The position numbers and the translations under genes are program-made. Below the pieces are notes generated by a model. It saw only the letters and a list, made by a program, of their open reading frames with translations, made no database searches and was not told the origin of the DNA. Below, piece after piece: positions 1 to 7,207 of a stretch of 15,992 bases of DNA (its first letter is position 1; every line of letters begins with the position of its first letter). Source of the stretch: Lachnospiraceae bacterium UBA3287 (GTDB taxonomy: Bacteria; Bacillota; Clostridia; Lachnospirales; Lachnospiraceae); the NCBI GenBank assembly GCA_002362155.1, contig DETN01000169.1, positions 1 through 15,992 on the forward strand, in the 5' to 3' direction.

Positions 1-597
1 GAATTTTTCCAGAAGTTCCTTATCGTACCGGAAGGTCAGCTCGATCTCGTCTCCGTTGGATATGCCTGAAGATTTATTCAGGTCCCAGGAAAGGAACGAA
101 TCGGCATAGGAGGCGAACAGTAAATCTTCCAGAATGTCATTGTCGAGGACAGAATCCTCATCGCCTGCTGCTTCAAGAAGCCTGTCGGTCCCTTTTTTTT
201 GCATGGCTTCCTTAACGTCCCGGTTAAAGGCATCCGAATCAAAATCCACTTTGGCAGAAGCGATCCCGTCATAGCCCTCCACTGTAAGGGTGGTATAGTC
301 GCTCAGTTTCAGAGTAACAGGCATGCTCCGGATGATCGCAAAGACGCACAGGCAGAGAATAAGGACAGCCGCTGTGGGAATAGCTTTTTTACAGACCGCA
401 GCCTTATCCGGCTTTCTGCTCTCTGCATCGCTCTTCTCCTCTGCAGGTTTTTCACCGGCGGGATTATCCTCCGAAGGCTTTTCCTCCGCAGACATTTCCT
501 CTGTACTTTCTGCCTCGAACCTGTTTCCGCAGCAGGGGCAGAATACGTTACTGTCATCCACTTCTCTTCCGCACTTTGCACATATCTTTTTGTTCAT
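1..597 (-). CDS. Zinc-ribbon single-pass membrane protein (partial, 3' end off window)
   Basis: The start at 597 is preceded by a GGGGAGG ribosome site, and 199 codons are visible before the frame leaves the window at base 1. Residues 6-24 form a double-CxxC zinc ribbon (C6/C9 and C20/C23, each pair followed by Gly). An acidic, Lys/Pro/Glu-rich linker follows to about residue 66, then a hydrophobic segment at about 73-88 that should be a membrane anchor. The visible outer part contains a segment (LSDYTTLTVEGYDG) followed by acidic stretches. Zinc-ribbon plus anchor plus extracytoplasmic domain is a common layout for uncharacterised Clostridia proteins. The zinc ribbon is predicted to be cytoplasmic. 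The function is unknown. The downstream end and the full length cannot be judged here. Confidence 0.85.
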   Translation of the reverse strand, partial: MNKKICAKCGREVDDSNVFCPCCGNRFEAESTEEMSAEEKPSEDNPAGEKPAEEKSDAESRKPDKAAVCKKAIPTAAVLILCLCVFAIIRSMPVTLKLSDYTTLTVEGYDGIASAKVDFDSDAFNRDVKEAMQKKGTDRLLEAAGDEDSVLDNDILEDLLFASYADSFLSWDLNKSSGISNGDEIELTFRYDKELLEKF

Positions 598-618
598 TCT
601 TCCTCCCCTGTTCAATTA

Positions 619-661
619 TGATTTTCTTAAAAAGGAGGCAGACCCTGACCGGTCTGCCTCC
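619..661 (-). terminator. Rho-independent terminator of the CAP surface protein gene
   Basis: A perfect 11-bp stem (GGAGGCAGACC at 634-644 with its complement at 651-661) has a 6-base loop. On the minus strand it is followed by TTTTT at 633-629. It starts about 25 bases after the stop codon at 686-688, and it separates that gene from the zinc-ribbon gene downstream. Confidence 0.85.
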
Positions 662-685
662 GGCCGCATCTTTAAAGATCCGGTC

Positions 686-3600
686 TTACCTGTACTCCTG
701 TGTCTCCTTCTTTCTCTTCCTGAAGAAAAATGACATCAGGCCTGCGCTTGTGATGAATTCGGCCATAAGCTTCATTACGTTCGAGCTGTCTCCGGTGGCC
801 GGATGGGCCGTCCTGCGCTGATATCCGGCAGCTTTTACAGAGGGCTGCGGGCCATGATCCATACCGGACTTCGATGAAGCCGCCTTCTCTCTGTCCTTAG
901 CAATGGCAAGATCCGCAAGCGCTGCAGTATAGGCGTCCTGCGCATCCTCAAGATCTGACTTTCTCCCGGCCAGTTCCCTCTCCGCGTCATCCAGTGCCGT
1001 CTCTGCCGCGGCAAGAACTGCATCTGCAGATCTGATGGCAGAAATATATTCGTTCAGATACTCGAAATCCGGATCTTCAATGGGGGATTCCAGTGCGCCT
1101 TCTACAGAAAGATCCCTTGCCCTGGCCAGCTTGTCTGCCGCGCCTTCTTTTGTAAGCCGGGCCTGCGTGAGATCTGCCTGCGCTCCGGCCAGTTCCGATT
1201 CAGCGTCTTTCAGAGCAGCCTCAGCTTCCCCGGCCTGTTCTCTGGCAGCGTCACGCTCTGCCTTTGCGGCCGCAACGACAGCATACTGACTGCGGAGATC
1301 CTCCAGTTCTTCCTCATCCGAGCGGATCTGCTTTTCCAGCCTCTCCTTTTCCAGGCCTGCCTGCGTAAGCCGCTCCTTTGCTTTCTGCAGGGCGTCTCCG
1401 GCTTCCGAAGCCTCAGCCTCTGCCTTCGCCAGTGCTTCCTGTGCCTGCGCCAGAGCTTCGTCCCCGGCGGTCTGATCCTCCAGGGCTCTCCTTAGAGCTG
1501 CGTCCGCCTGGTCCTTCTGCTCCCGCAGGGTATCCAGCGTATCGTCAGAGGTAAGGTCTTTCAGCTTCTTTCTGGCAGCCTGTAAGGATGATTCCGCTTC
1601 TTCCAGCGCCTTTTTTGCCTCTTTGGCCTCCGCTTTCTTTTCCTCCAGGGCAGCGGAAGCCGACTCTCTGGAGGCTTCTGCCGTCCTTAAGGCCGATTCC
1701 GCTTCTTCCTCAGCCGCTCTGGCCTCGTTTACTGCCTCCTGTGCAAGGGCAAGCGCTTTATCAGCGGCATTGCATTCCGTGTCCGCCTGATCCAGTGCCT
1801 GTTTTGCCTCCTTCGCCGCCTGATCCGCAGCGTTTTTCCGCGTCTGTGCGTCTTCCAGGTCTTTCCGGGCAGCGGCAGAATCTTCCTGTGCCTTCGTCAG
1901 AGCCCGGGAGGCAGCTTCGGCATCGGTCTTTCTGGCAGCAAGCTCTTCTTCTGCCTCCTTTGCCGCCTCTTCTATGGCAGCTTCTTTGCCGTCACGAAGA
2001 TCCTGAAGTTTCTTTTCCGCCTCAGACTGAGCCGCAGCGGCCTTCTCATACGCCTCTTCGAGGGCAGTCTTATCGACGCTGCTGTAATACTCCCTGACAA
2101 GCTTTTCAAATTCCGCAACGGTATACACATGATAATTTCTGTCTCTATAATTTGAAGCGCCAGAAGCGTTATAGCAGTAGGTCCTGCTGTACCGGGTATA
2201 ACCGACGCCCATCACCTGGTCCACGGCACAGAACAGATTGGTATAGTGTCCGACTTCATCCCCCTGTCTTTCGGCTTCTTCCTCGATCCTTGCCACTTCT
2301 CCCATGGTCAGTTTTTCGATGCCAAGTTCCTTCCTGATCCTGTCAAAGACGGCTTTTTCCTGGTTATACCATCCGACAGTAGGATCAGAGAAACCGAAGC
2401 AGAGATTCTCGCATGACGTAATAAGATGAGAATGACGCCTGAGCCCTGCGCCGCGCATGGCGCCGGCTTCCGCCACTGCCGTGAAGTAAAAGTTCGTATA
2501 GGAAGGATCTGTCTGCAGATCTCCGGAAAAGTTCTCATCCGAAGCACGAAGCTCGTTGATCTTCTTCATGGTTTCTATGGCCCTTAAAAGGTTATCGAGA
2601 TTCGTGGCATCTTTCTCGTCGCCGATCACAACGACCTTTCCGTTCCTCTCCTCCGGAAGAGAGGTATTATCGCCGCCGGCCCATTCCGAAAAATCCTCTT
2701 CGGAAGCATCTGTAAGGATCTTTCTGGCTTCTGTAAGATCTTTGGTCTGGTCTTCCGTGAGATTATCCTTTGCCAGCATCCAGTCGATCAGTCCCAGGGT
2801 TCCCTGCCTGAATTTTTCTTCAGCTTCATTCAGGGCTTTCTTTGCGGACTCAGCGGCCGCCTGTTTTTCTTCGGCCTCCTTTCCGGCATCTGCGATCTCT
2901 GCATCTGCGGCAGCTTCGGCATCCTTCCTGGCAGTTTCAGCGGCGCCTTCGGCTGCCTCCACTGCCTGATCGGCGGCTGTCTTCGCCTCTTCAGCCGCTT
3001 TTTCGGCGTCCTTTGCATCCACTGCGGCGCCTTCTGCTTCCGAGACAGCTTCTCCTGCGGCGTCAGCGCGGGACGATGCGCTGTCACTGGTCTTCTGAGC
3101 CTTATCTCTGGCGCTGTCAGCGGCATTCTTTGCCCTCTCAGCCTCAGATAATGCCTCTTCCCGTTCATTCAGATTCTCAGAAGCAGCGTCGCGTTCTTTT
3201 TCTGCGGCATCCAGATCTGCTTTGGCCTTCTCAAGATTCTTTGAAGCTTTGTCTGCATCATCCTCCGCGGCTCTGACCGCCTCAGCTGCATCATCCGCCT
3301 TTTTTTCCGCTTCCTGTGCTTCTTTGTACTGCACCGTATCTTTAATGTCCTTTTTTCCGCTCTTCAGGTCTTCTGCAGACTGAAGTTCTCTGTCTGCTGC
3401 CTGCGCCGCATCTTCGGCAGCGGCCGCGGCTGCATCGGCCTTTTCTTTTCCGGCCCGGGCCTCTTTTACAGCATCAGCCGCATCATCCCTTGCCGATTCC
3501 TTCTGCCCTGCCTCAGCTGCAGCTTTTTTCTCTGCCTCTTCTGCTTCCTCCAGAGATTTTTCTGCCGCGTCAAGATCTGCCTTCGCAGCGTCCAGTTCCG

Positions 3601-4123
3601 ACTCTTTTTCCGAGATGTCTTTTTCTGCAGCCGGACACTCCGATTCGGCTTTCCTGACACTTTCTTCGGCTTTTTTCAGTTCTTCCCGGGCAGAAGCTGC
3701 TTCTTCCTCTGCCTGCTGCTTTTTGCCTTCCGCTTCATCAGCTTTTTCCTGCGCTGCATCCACAGCATCCTGTGCAGCTGCGTCCGCTGTTTCAGCATCA
3801 GATTTTGCTGTATCAAACGCTTCTTCCGCTTCTTTTCTGGCTGCCGCAGTCTCCCTGGACGCCTCATCTGCGGCTGCCTGTGCATCATTCGCTTTATTCT
3901 GCGCCTCCTTTACGGCGGCATCGGCTTCTCTGACATCCGACTTTGTCTTTTCCACGGCCTTTTCAGCTTCAGCGACTGTTTCCGGCGCTGCTGTTTCAGC
4001 TGACTGCTGGGCCGCATTTTCAGCAGGTTCTGTACCTGTTTCCGCAGCCTGGGCCGTGACCGGAGCCATACTGACTGCCAGTCCCGCTGCGGCGATAATT
4101 CCTGTCTTTACTAATTTCTCCAT
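686..4123 (-). CDS. Secreted coiled-coil CAP-domain surface protein with variant sortase signal
   Basis: The protein has 1145 aa. The start is supported by AAGGAG seven bases upstream. Residues 1-27 are a signal peptide ending in AQA/A. Residues about 45-435 and 685-1080 are Ala/Glu/Lys/Asp-rich heptad-like repeats, i.e. two long coiled-coil arms. Between them, about 440-680, sits a CAP (SCP/PR-1-like) domain: a histidine pair at 564/566, CENL at 571-574, GWYNQE at 584-589 and GHYTNL at 625-630. These supply the usual His, Glu, Glu, His tetrad. The C terminus has HPATGD at 1107-1112, then a hydrophobic stretch and a basic tail (RKRKK), as in a sortase substrate. His replaces the usual Leu of LPxTG, and Met/Lys interrupt the early hydrophobic part. 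CAP proteins are secreted, with varied and mostly unknown roles in bacteria. A surface rod displaying the CAP domain is my inference. The gene is monocistronic, with its own terminator at 619-661. Confidence 0.9.
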   Translation of the reverse strand: MEKLVKTGIIAAAGLAVSMAPVTAQAAETGTEPAENAAQQSAETAAPETVAEAEKAVEKTKSDVREADAAVKEAQNKANDAQAAADEASRETAAARKEAEEAFDTAKSDAETADAAAQDAVDAAQEKADEAEGKKQQAEEEAASAREELKKAEESVRKAESECPAAEKDISEKESELDAAKADLDAAEKSLEEAEEAEKKAAAEAGQKESARDDAADAVKEARAGKEKADAAAAAAEDAAQAADRELQSAEDLKSGKKDIKDTVQYKEAQEAEKKADDAAEAVRAAEDDADKASKNLEKAKADLDAAEKERDAASENLNEREEALSEAERAKNAADSARDKAQKTSDSASSRADAAGEAVSEAEGAAVDAKDAEKAAEEAKTAADQAVEAAEGAAETARKDAEAAADAEIADAGKEAEEKQAAAESAKKALNEAEEKFRQGTLGLIDWMLAKDNLTEDQTKDLTEARKILTDASEEDFSEWAGGDNTSLPEERNGKVVVIGDEKDATNLDNLLRAIETMKKINELRASDENFSGDLQTDPSYTNFYFTAVAEAGAMRGAGLRRHSHLITSCENLCFGFSDPTVGWYNQEKAVFDRIRKELGIEKLTMGEVARIEEEAERQGDEVGHYTNLFCAVDQVMGVGYTRYSRTYCYNASGASNYRDRNYHVYTVAEFEKLVREYYSSVDKTALEEAYEKAAAAQSEAEKKLQDLRDGKEAAIEEAAKEAEEELAARKTDAEAASRALTKAQEDSAAARKDLEDAQTRKNAADQAAKEAKQALDQADTECNAADKALALAQEAVNEARAAEEEAESALRTAEASRESASAALEEKKAEAKEAKKALEEAESSLQAARKKLKDLTSDDTLDTLREQKDQADAALRRALEDQTAGDEALAQAQEALAKAEAEASEAGDALQKAKERLTQAGLEKERLEKQIRSDEEELEDLRSQYAVVAAAKAERDAAREQAGEAEAALKDAESELAGAQADLTQARLTKEGAADKLARARDLSVEGALESPIEDPDFEYLNEYISAIRSADAVLAAAETALDDAERELAGRKSDLEDAQDAYTAALADLAIAKDREKAASSKSGMDHGPQPSVKAAGYQRRTAHPATGDSSNVMKLMAEFITSAGLMSFFFRKRKKETQEYR

Positions 4124-4172
4124 CTTTGTTCTCCTTGTGCAACAGACCCGAAGTCTTTCAGTTTACATGATG

Positions 4173-4206
4173 ATTGTAATATGCCGCTCCAGGGCTTCTG
4201 TAATTT
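4173..4206 (-). promoter_or_regulatory. Putative promoter of the CAP gene with shared 15-base element
   Basis: Read on the minus strand, AAATTACAGAAGCCC (4206-4192) is followed, 19 bases after TTACAG, by TACAAT at 4178-4173, a -10-like box. It lies about 50 bases upstream of the start codon at 4123. The same 15-mer with the same 19-base spacing to a -10-like box occurs on the plus strand at 7097-7130. TTACAG is only a moderate -35 match and 19 bases is long for the housekeeping sigma factor, so the element may be a regulator site. An imperfect operator-like inverted repeat, TTACA-N7-TGTAA (4163-4179), overlaps the -10 box. Confidence 0.45.
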
Positions 4207-4250
4207 TGCTTTTCCCGTAAGGAACGCGGGTCCTGTCCCGGCACGGGCAC

Positions 4251-4290
4251 AAAAAAATGCAGCAGAAAATCTTAAAAGAGATTCTGCTGC
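4251..4290 (-). terminator. Strong terminator facing left in a divergent intergenic region
   Basis: The stem GCAGCAGAA (4259-4267) pairs with TTCTGCTGC (4282-4290), with extra inner pairing. On the minus strand it is followed by A and then seven Ts (4257-4251). No minus-strand gene lies immediately upstream: the nearest one is LRR kinase 1, ending at 5170, beyond gene A1 on the opposite strand. It therefore probably ends the kinase 1 transcript after it runs antisense through A1. On the plus strand the hairpin is followed only by CTTTCTTT, which is weaker. Confidence 0.7.
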
Positions 4291-4349
4291 CTTTCTTTAA
4301 AAAAAGATCCCGGCCCCCGCTGCCGCCTGTGCCTGCCGGGCCCACAACG

Positions 4350-4378
4350 GTGAAAAAACATGTCATGTATGCTATGAT
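4350..4378 (+). promoter_or_regulatory. Promoter of anchored protein A1
   Basis: TATGAT at 4373-4378 is preceded by TGC, giving an extended -10. A weak -35 (GTGAAA, 4350-4355) lies 17 bases upstream. It is 39 bases before the A1 start codon. Confidence 0.5.
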
Positions 4379-4417
4379 AGTAATACTGTAGATTTCTTAA
4401 ATAAGCGAGGCTGCTCC

Positions 4418-5161
4418 ATGAAGAAAACCGACTTTTCCTTTATTTTTAAAATAGTACTGCCCCTGATACTGATCGCCGTTCTTGTGCCTGTCATCCTGAT
4501 CGCAGGACCAGACCGGAAAGGCAAAGCGCCGGAAAGGCAGGAAACTGCAGGCAGCGGAAGTTCTTCCTCTTCTTTAGCCGTCACGGAATCAGACAGTTCC
4601 TCTTTATCCGGCACATCTGCCCGGGAAGACGCCTCCGGTACCGTCATTGCGGAAGAAGATATCGATGCATCTGTCATAGCCGCCGTAAACGCGCGGGTAT
4701 TTGCTCCCGACCCTTCCCTTTTCTGGAGCTGTGTCCCTGCCTATTATACATTTCTCGGTTCCTTCCCTGAAAAAGCCACTGAAGACAACGCCCTGGGTCT
4801 TCCCTGCATTCAGCTCGACGATAAAGAAATAGACAGGGTCGGACGCCTTCTGTATGCCGATTACAGCGGCTATCCGGAACTTGTGGATCTGAAGGACGAT
4901 CCGGATGCCTTAGGCTATGCATATAAGGAAAACGGTATCTACTATGCCTGCTGCAGTATGGGAATTGAGGATACAAACGGCGACATATTTGCTCTGGTCC
5001 TGAACGATGACGGCAGCGCAGACATTGAACTGCATATGTCTTTTTATGTTCTCCAGGATGCCGTGGACAGTGAGACCTACCGGGTCCATCTGATCAAAGA
5101 ATATTCTGAAGAAGACGGAGATTATATTGTCCGGGTCCAGAGCGTCACGCTTTTAGATTGA
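4418..5161 (+). CDS. Membrane-anchored extracytoplasmic protein A1, partner-like to LRR kinase 1
   Basis: The protein has 247 aa. A GAGG ribosome site lies seven bases before the start. Residues 1-8 are basic/polar, 9-29 form a strong hydrophobic signal anchor, and 30-78 are a Ser/Glu-rich low-complexity linker. Residues about 79-247 are a compact domain, predicted to be outside the membrane. This domain is clearly paralogous to residues 199-363 of the + gene at 10790-11881. Shared landmarks are FW.C...YYT (102-111), GR.LYAD.S..PEL (142-155), DGSADI (198-203) and VHLIKEYS.EDG.YI (223-237). I do not recognise the domain and assign no function. The gene is convergent with LRR kinase 1 with an 8-base gap. 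The same arrangement recurs for the paralogue and kinase 3, which argues for a functional pair. No terminator of its own is visible after the stop, so transcription probably runs antisense into the kinase gene. Confidence 0.85.
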   Translation: MKKTDFSFIFKIVLPLILIAVLVPVILIAGPDRKGKAPERQETAGSGSSSSSLAVTESDSSSLSGTSAREDASGTVIAEEDIDASVIAAVNARVFAPDPSLFWSCVPAYYTFLGSFPEKATEDNALGLPCIQLDDKEIDRVGRLLYADYSGYPELVDLKDDPDALGYAYKENGIYYACCSMGIEDTNGDIFALVLNDDGSADIELHMSFYVLQDAVDSETYRVHLIKEYSEEDGDYIVRVQSVTLLD

Positions 5162-5169
5162 GCCGCCTT

Positions 5170-6930
5170 TTAGTACTCCATATCCTCCGTAATGATCTGA
5201 CATCCATACAGATCCAGAGATTCTATCTCCTTCAGCCTGCTTTCTGGAAGTTCTCCGGCTTTCAGCTCCTTCAGTCTTTTGATCTGCTCCAACACGGACA
5301 GATCCGCAGCCGGCGTTCCCGAAATATTCAGTACTTCAAGGTAGCTGCAGTCCGAAAGGACCGAAAGATCGCTGACTTCCGTATAGGAAATATCGAGATC
5401 TTCCAGATTTTTCAGTTTCTCCAGCACCGACAGATCCGTGATCTGTGTATGGGCAAGATGCAGTTTCTTTAAACTGGTACAGCCGGACAGAAATGATATA
5501 TCCTTAATATCTGTTTCTGAAAGGCTGAGTACCTGCAGAGAGTCCATCCGCCCGATCGGAGCATAATCCTCTGCTCTGCTGCCCTTCATATAAAGGATCG
5601 TCAGCCCGCTGAACCACTTTATATCGGAAATATCACCAAGTTCCCTGCTGTCCAGATACAGATCCGTGATTGCTGCAGCCTCCTTCCGGGTTATGGGTGA
5701 TCCCGCCTTGCTGTTATACCATGCGCAGGCCTTTTCCATTATATAGGGGTTGGTCCATTCGATGGCATCCTCCCCGGATGGGCCCCCGTCCATACCGCTT
5801 CCGTCTGCGGAAGCATCGATGCCTTCCTCTTTGGATTCCGTGCTCTTCTCCCCGTGGGGATCCACAGTTTTTTTCTCCCGGGAGTCCTGTCCTGCGGAAT
5901 GGGTCAGCCCCCACAGAAGGCCTGCCGGCAGAATCAGCCCTGCTGCCATAAAAAGGAGTATCTTTTTCACATGTGCCCCGGAAGAAGCGGTACCTTTTTT
6001 TAAATCCCTGTTCCTGTATGCTTCCGGATCCTGCAGGGCAAAAAGAAAATCAGGCACAGATTCAAACCGGCGGGCCGGATCGCTCTGGCAGGCTCTTAAA
6101 ATGACCTCTCCCACAGCCTCTGACGCTTCGCTGGGCGGGGGCAGTGCTTCACCGCCCAGTCTCCTCTGTATGGCGCTTTCACGCTCCGCAGGAGTCAGAA
6201 GCAGTTTTTTCTGGTCCAGAAAGGGAAGGCAGGACTGGTTCAGAAGCGTATACAGGACAATACCGAGAGAATACTGATCGGCCTTATAAGTATAGGGCTT
6301 TCCCTGGATGACCTCCGGAGCGATGTAGGCCGGCGTGCCTTTTCTGGAAAGATCCGAGAGATCCTCCGGCAGGAACCTGGAAATTCCGAAATCTCCCAGT
6401 TTGAAGTTCCCGTCCTTGGTCAGGAATATATTGTCGGGTTTGATATCTCTGTGCAGGATCCCCTTTTCCCCGCAGTCGATCAGAGCATGGCAGAGATCGA
6501 TCCCCAGCTTTCTGACAAAAGATTCCTCTGCGGTCCTGCTGTCCAGAAAGGCCGGGACAGGGGTCAGATACTCCATCAGAATCATAATATGCCACTGGTC
6601 GCGCAGGGGTTCTTTTTTGACATAATGATCCAGGATCCTGACGATATGACTGCTGCTGCGCAGTTCATACAGCATCTTTATTCTTTCCCGGCACTCACTG
6701 ACTTTTTCCTCACAGTAAGCCTCTATTTCCTCTTCTGTTCTGTGCTCCTGATATAAAACGGAGATCTCCATGGGGTTTTTGGGCACGGAGATATATTTCA
6801 GCGCATATACTTCCTCTTTCTGTTCAGCGAACCGCAGCACCTTATATACTGTCCCGCCTGTGCCGTGCCCCAGATTCTCTTTTACCGTCAGGTCCGGCCA
6901 GTGTTCATGAACAAGCTCCTGGATATCCAT
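5170..6930 (-). CDS. LRR receptor-like Ser/Thr protein kinase 1
   Basis: The protein has 586 aa, with AGGGGA just upstream of the start. The kinase domain spans about 12-300: glycine loop GHGTGG at 21-26, ATP-binding Lys45 (YALK), catalytic loop HRDIKPDN 160-167, DFG 180-182, GTPAY and APE 204-206, DQYSLG 218-223 and a C-lobe RRF near 288. It phosphorylates Ser/Thr by family. One oddity is that the helix-C glutamate expected at 83, present in kinases 2 and 3, is Arg, with Glu at 82 instead. A membrane segment follows at about 323-342, then a charged linker, a cap (PITRKE near 412) and LRRs at about 420-560. Four of these are clean 22-residue internalin-type repeats with the pattern LxxLxLxxTxIxDLSxL. 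The topology is kinase inside, LRR outside, as in PASTA kinases but with LRRs as the sensor. It is paralogous to the kinases at 8453 and 11684. Confidence 0.93.
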   Translation of the reverse strand: MDIQELVHEHWPDLTVKENLGHGTGGTVYKVLRFAEQKEEVYALKYISVPKNPMEISVLYQEHRTEEEIEAYCEEKVSECRERIKMLYELRSSSHIVRILDHYVKKEPLRDQWHIMILMEYLTPVPAFLDSRTAEESFVRKLGIDLCHALIDCGEKGILHRDIKPDNIFLTKDGNFKLGDFGISRFLPEDLSDLSRKGTPAYIAPEVIQGKPYTYKADQYSLGIVLYTLLNQSCLPFLDQKKLLLTPAERESAIQRRLGGEALPPPSEASEAVGEVILRACQSDPARRFESVPDFLFALQDPEAYRNRDLKKGTASSGAHVKKILLFMAAGLILPAGLLWGLTHSAGQDSREKKTVDPHGEKSTESKEEGIDASADGSGMDGGPSGEDAIEWTNPYIMEKACAWYNSKAGSPITRKEAAAITDLYLDSRELGDISDIKWFSGLTILYMKGSRAEDYAPIGRMDSLQVLSLSETDIKDISFLSGCTSLKKLHLAHTQITDLSVLEKLKNLEDLDISYTEVSDLSVLSDCSYLEVLNISGTPAADLSVLEQIKRLKELKAGELPESRLKEIESLDLYGCQIITEDMEY

Positions 6931-7031
6931 ACTTTTCCCCTGTCATTCATATCGTTTCGATGCATTTTTCCGGCATCCCGCCTTTTCATTTGCCCTTTTG
7001 TCATGAAGTCTGCTTTGAGGGATGTGGTAAT

Positions 7032-7062
7032 ATTATACTGTTCTTTCATCCTTATCTGTAAA
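7032..7062 (-). promoter_or_regulatory. Promoter of LRR kinase 1
   Basis: On the minus strand TTTACA (7062-7057) and a perfect TATAAT (7037-7032) are separated by 19 bases. This leaves a leader of about 100 bases before the start at 6930. The -10 match is strong and the long spacing is unusual. Confidence 0.5.
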
Positions 7063-7096
7063 TCTCGTTTTCCGGGCAGGGCAGGCAGGAAAAAGG

Positions 7097-7141
7097 AAAT
7101 TACAGAAGCCCGGCGCCTTCGGTATATGATGCACATATGTG
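7097..7141 (+). promoter_or_regulatory. Putative promoter/operator of gene H with shared 15-base element
   Basis: AAATTACAGAAGCCC at 7097-7111 is identical to the element upstream of the CAP gene. TATGAT at 7125-7130 lies 19 bases after TTACAG, the same spacing as in the other copy. A perfect 10-base palindrome, CACATATGTG (7132-7141), sits where transcription would start and could be a regulator site. The start codon of gene H follows at 7208. Confidence 0.45.
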
Positions 7142-7207
7142 ATATCCTGCCGGGCAAAGGCCTGCAGGGACCGGCATACTTATTTAAGTGAAAGGAAAAG
7201 ACAGCGT

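Noticed and set aside
3615..4220. Ala/Ser-rich plus-strand frame opposite the CAP gene
   Set aside because: It is the reverse reading of Ala/Glu-rich coiled-coil codons, and it crosses the start codon and promoter of the real gene.
4163..4366. Small minus-strand frame of 67 codons in the divergent intergenic region
   Set aside because: It runs through the terminator hairpin at 4251-4290 and the CAP promoter, and has no ribosome site or protein-like composition.
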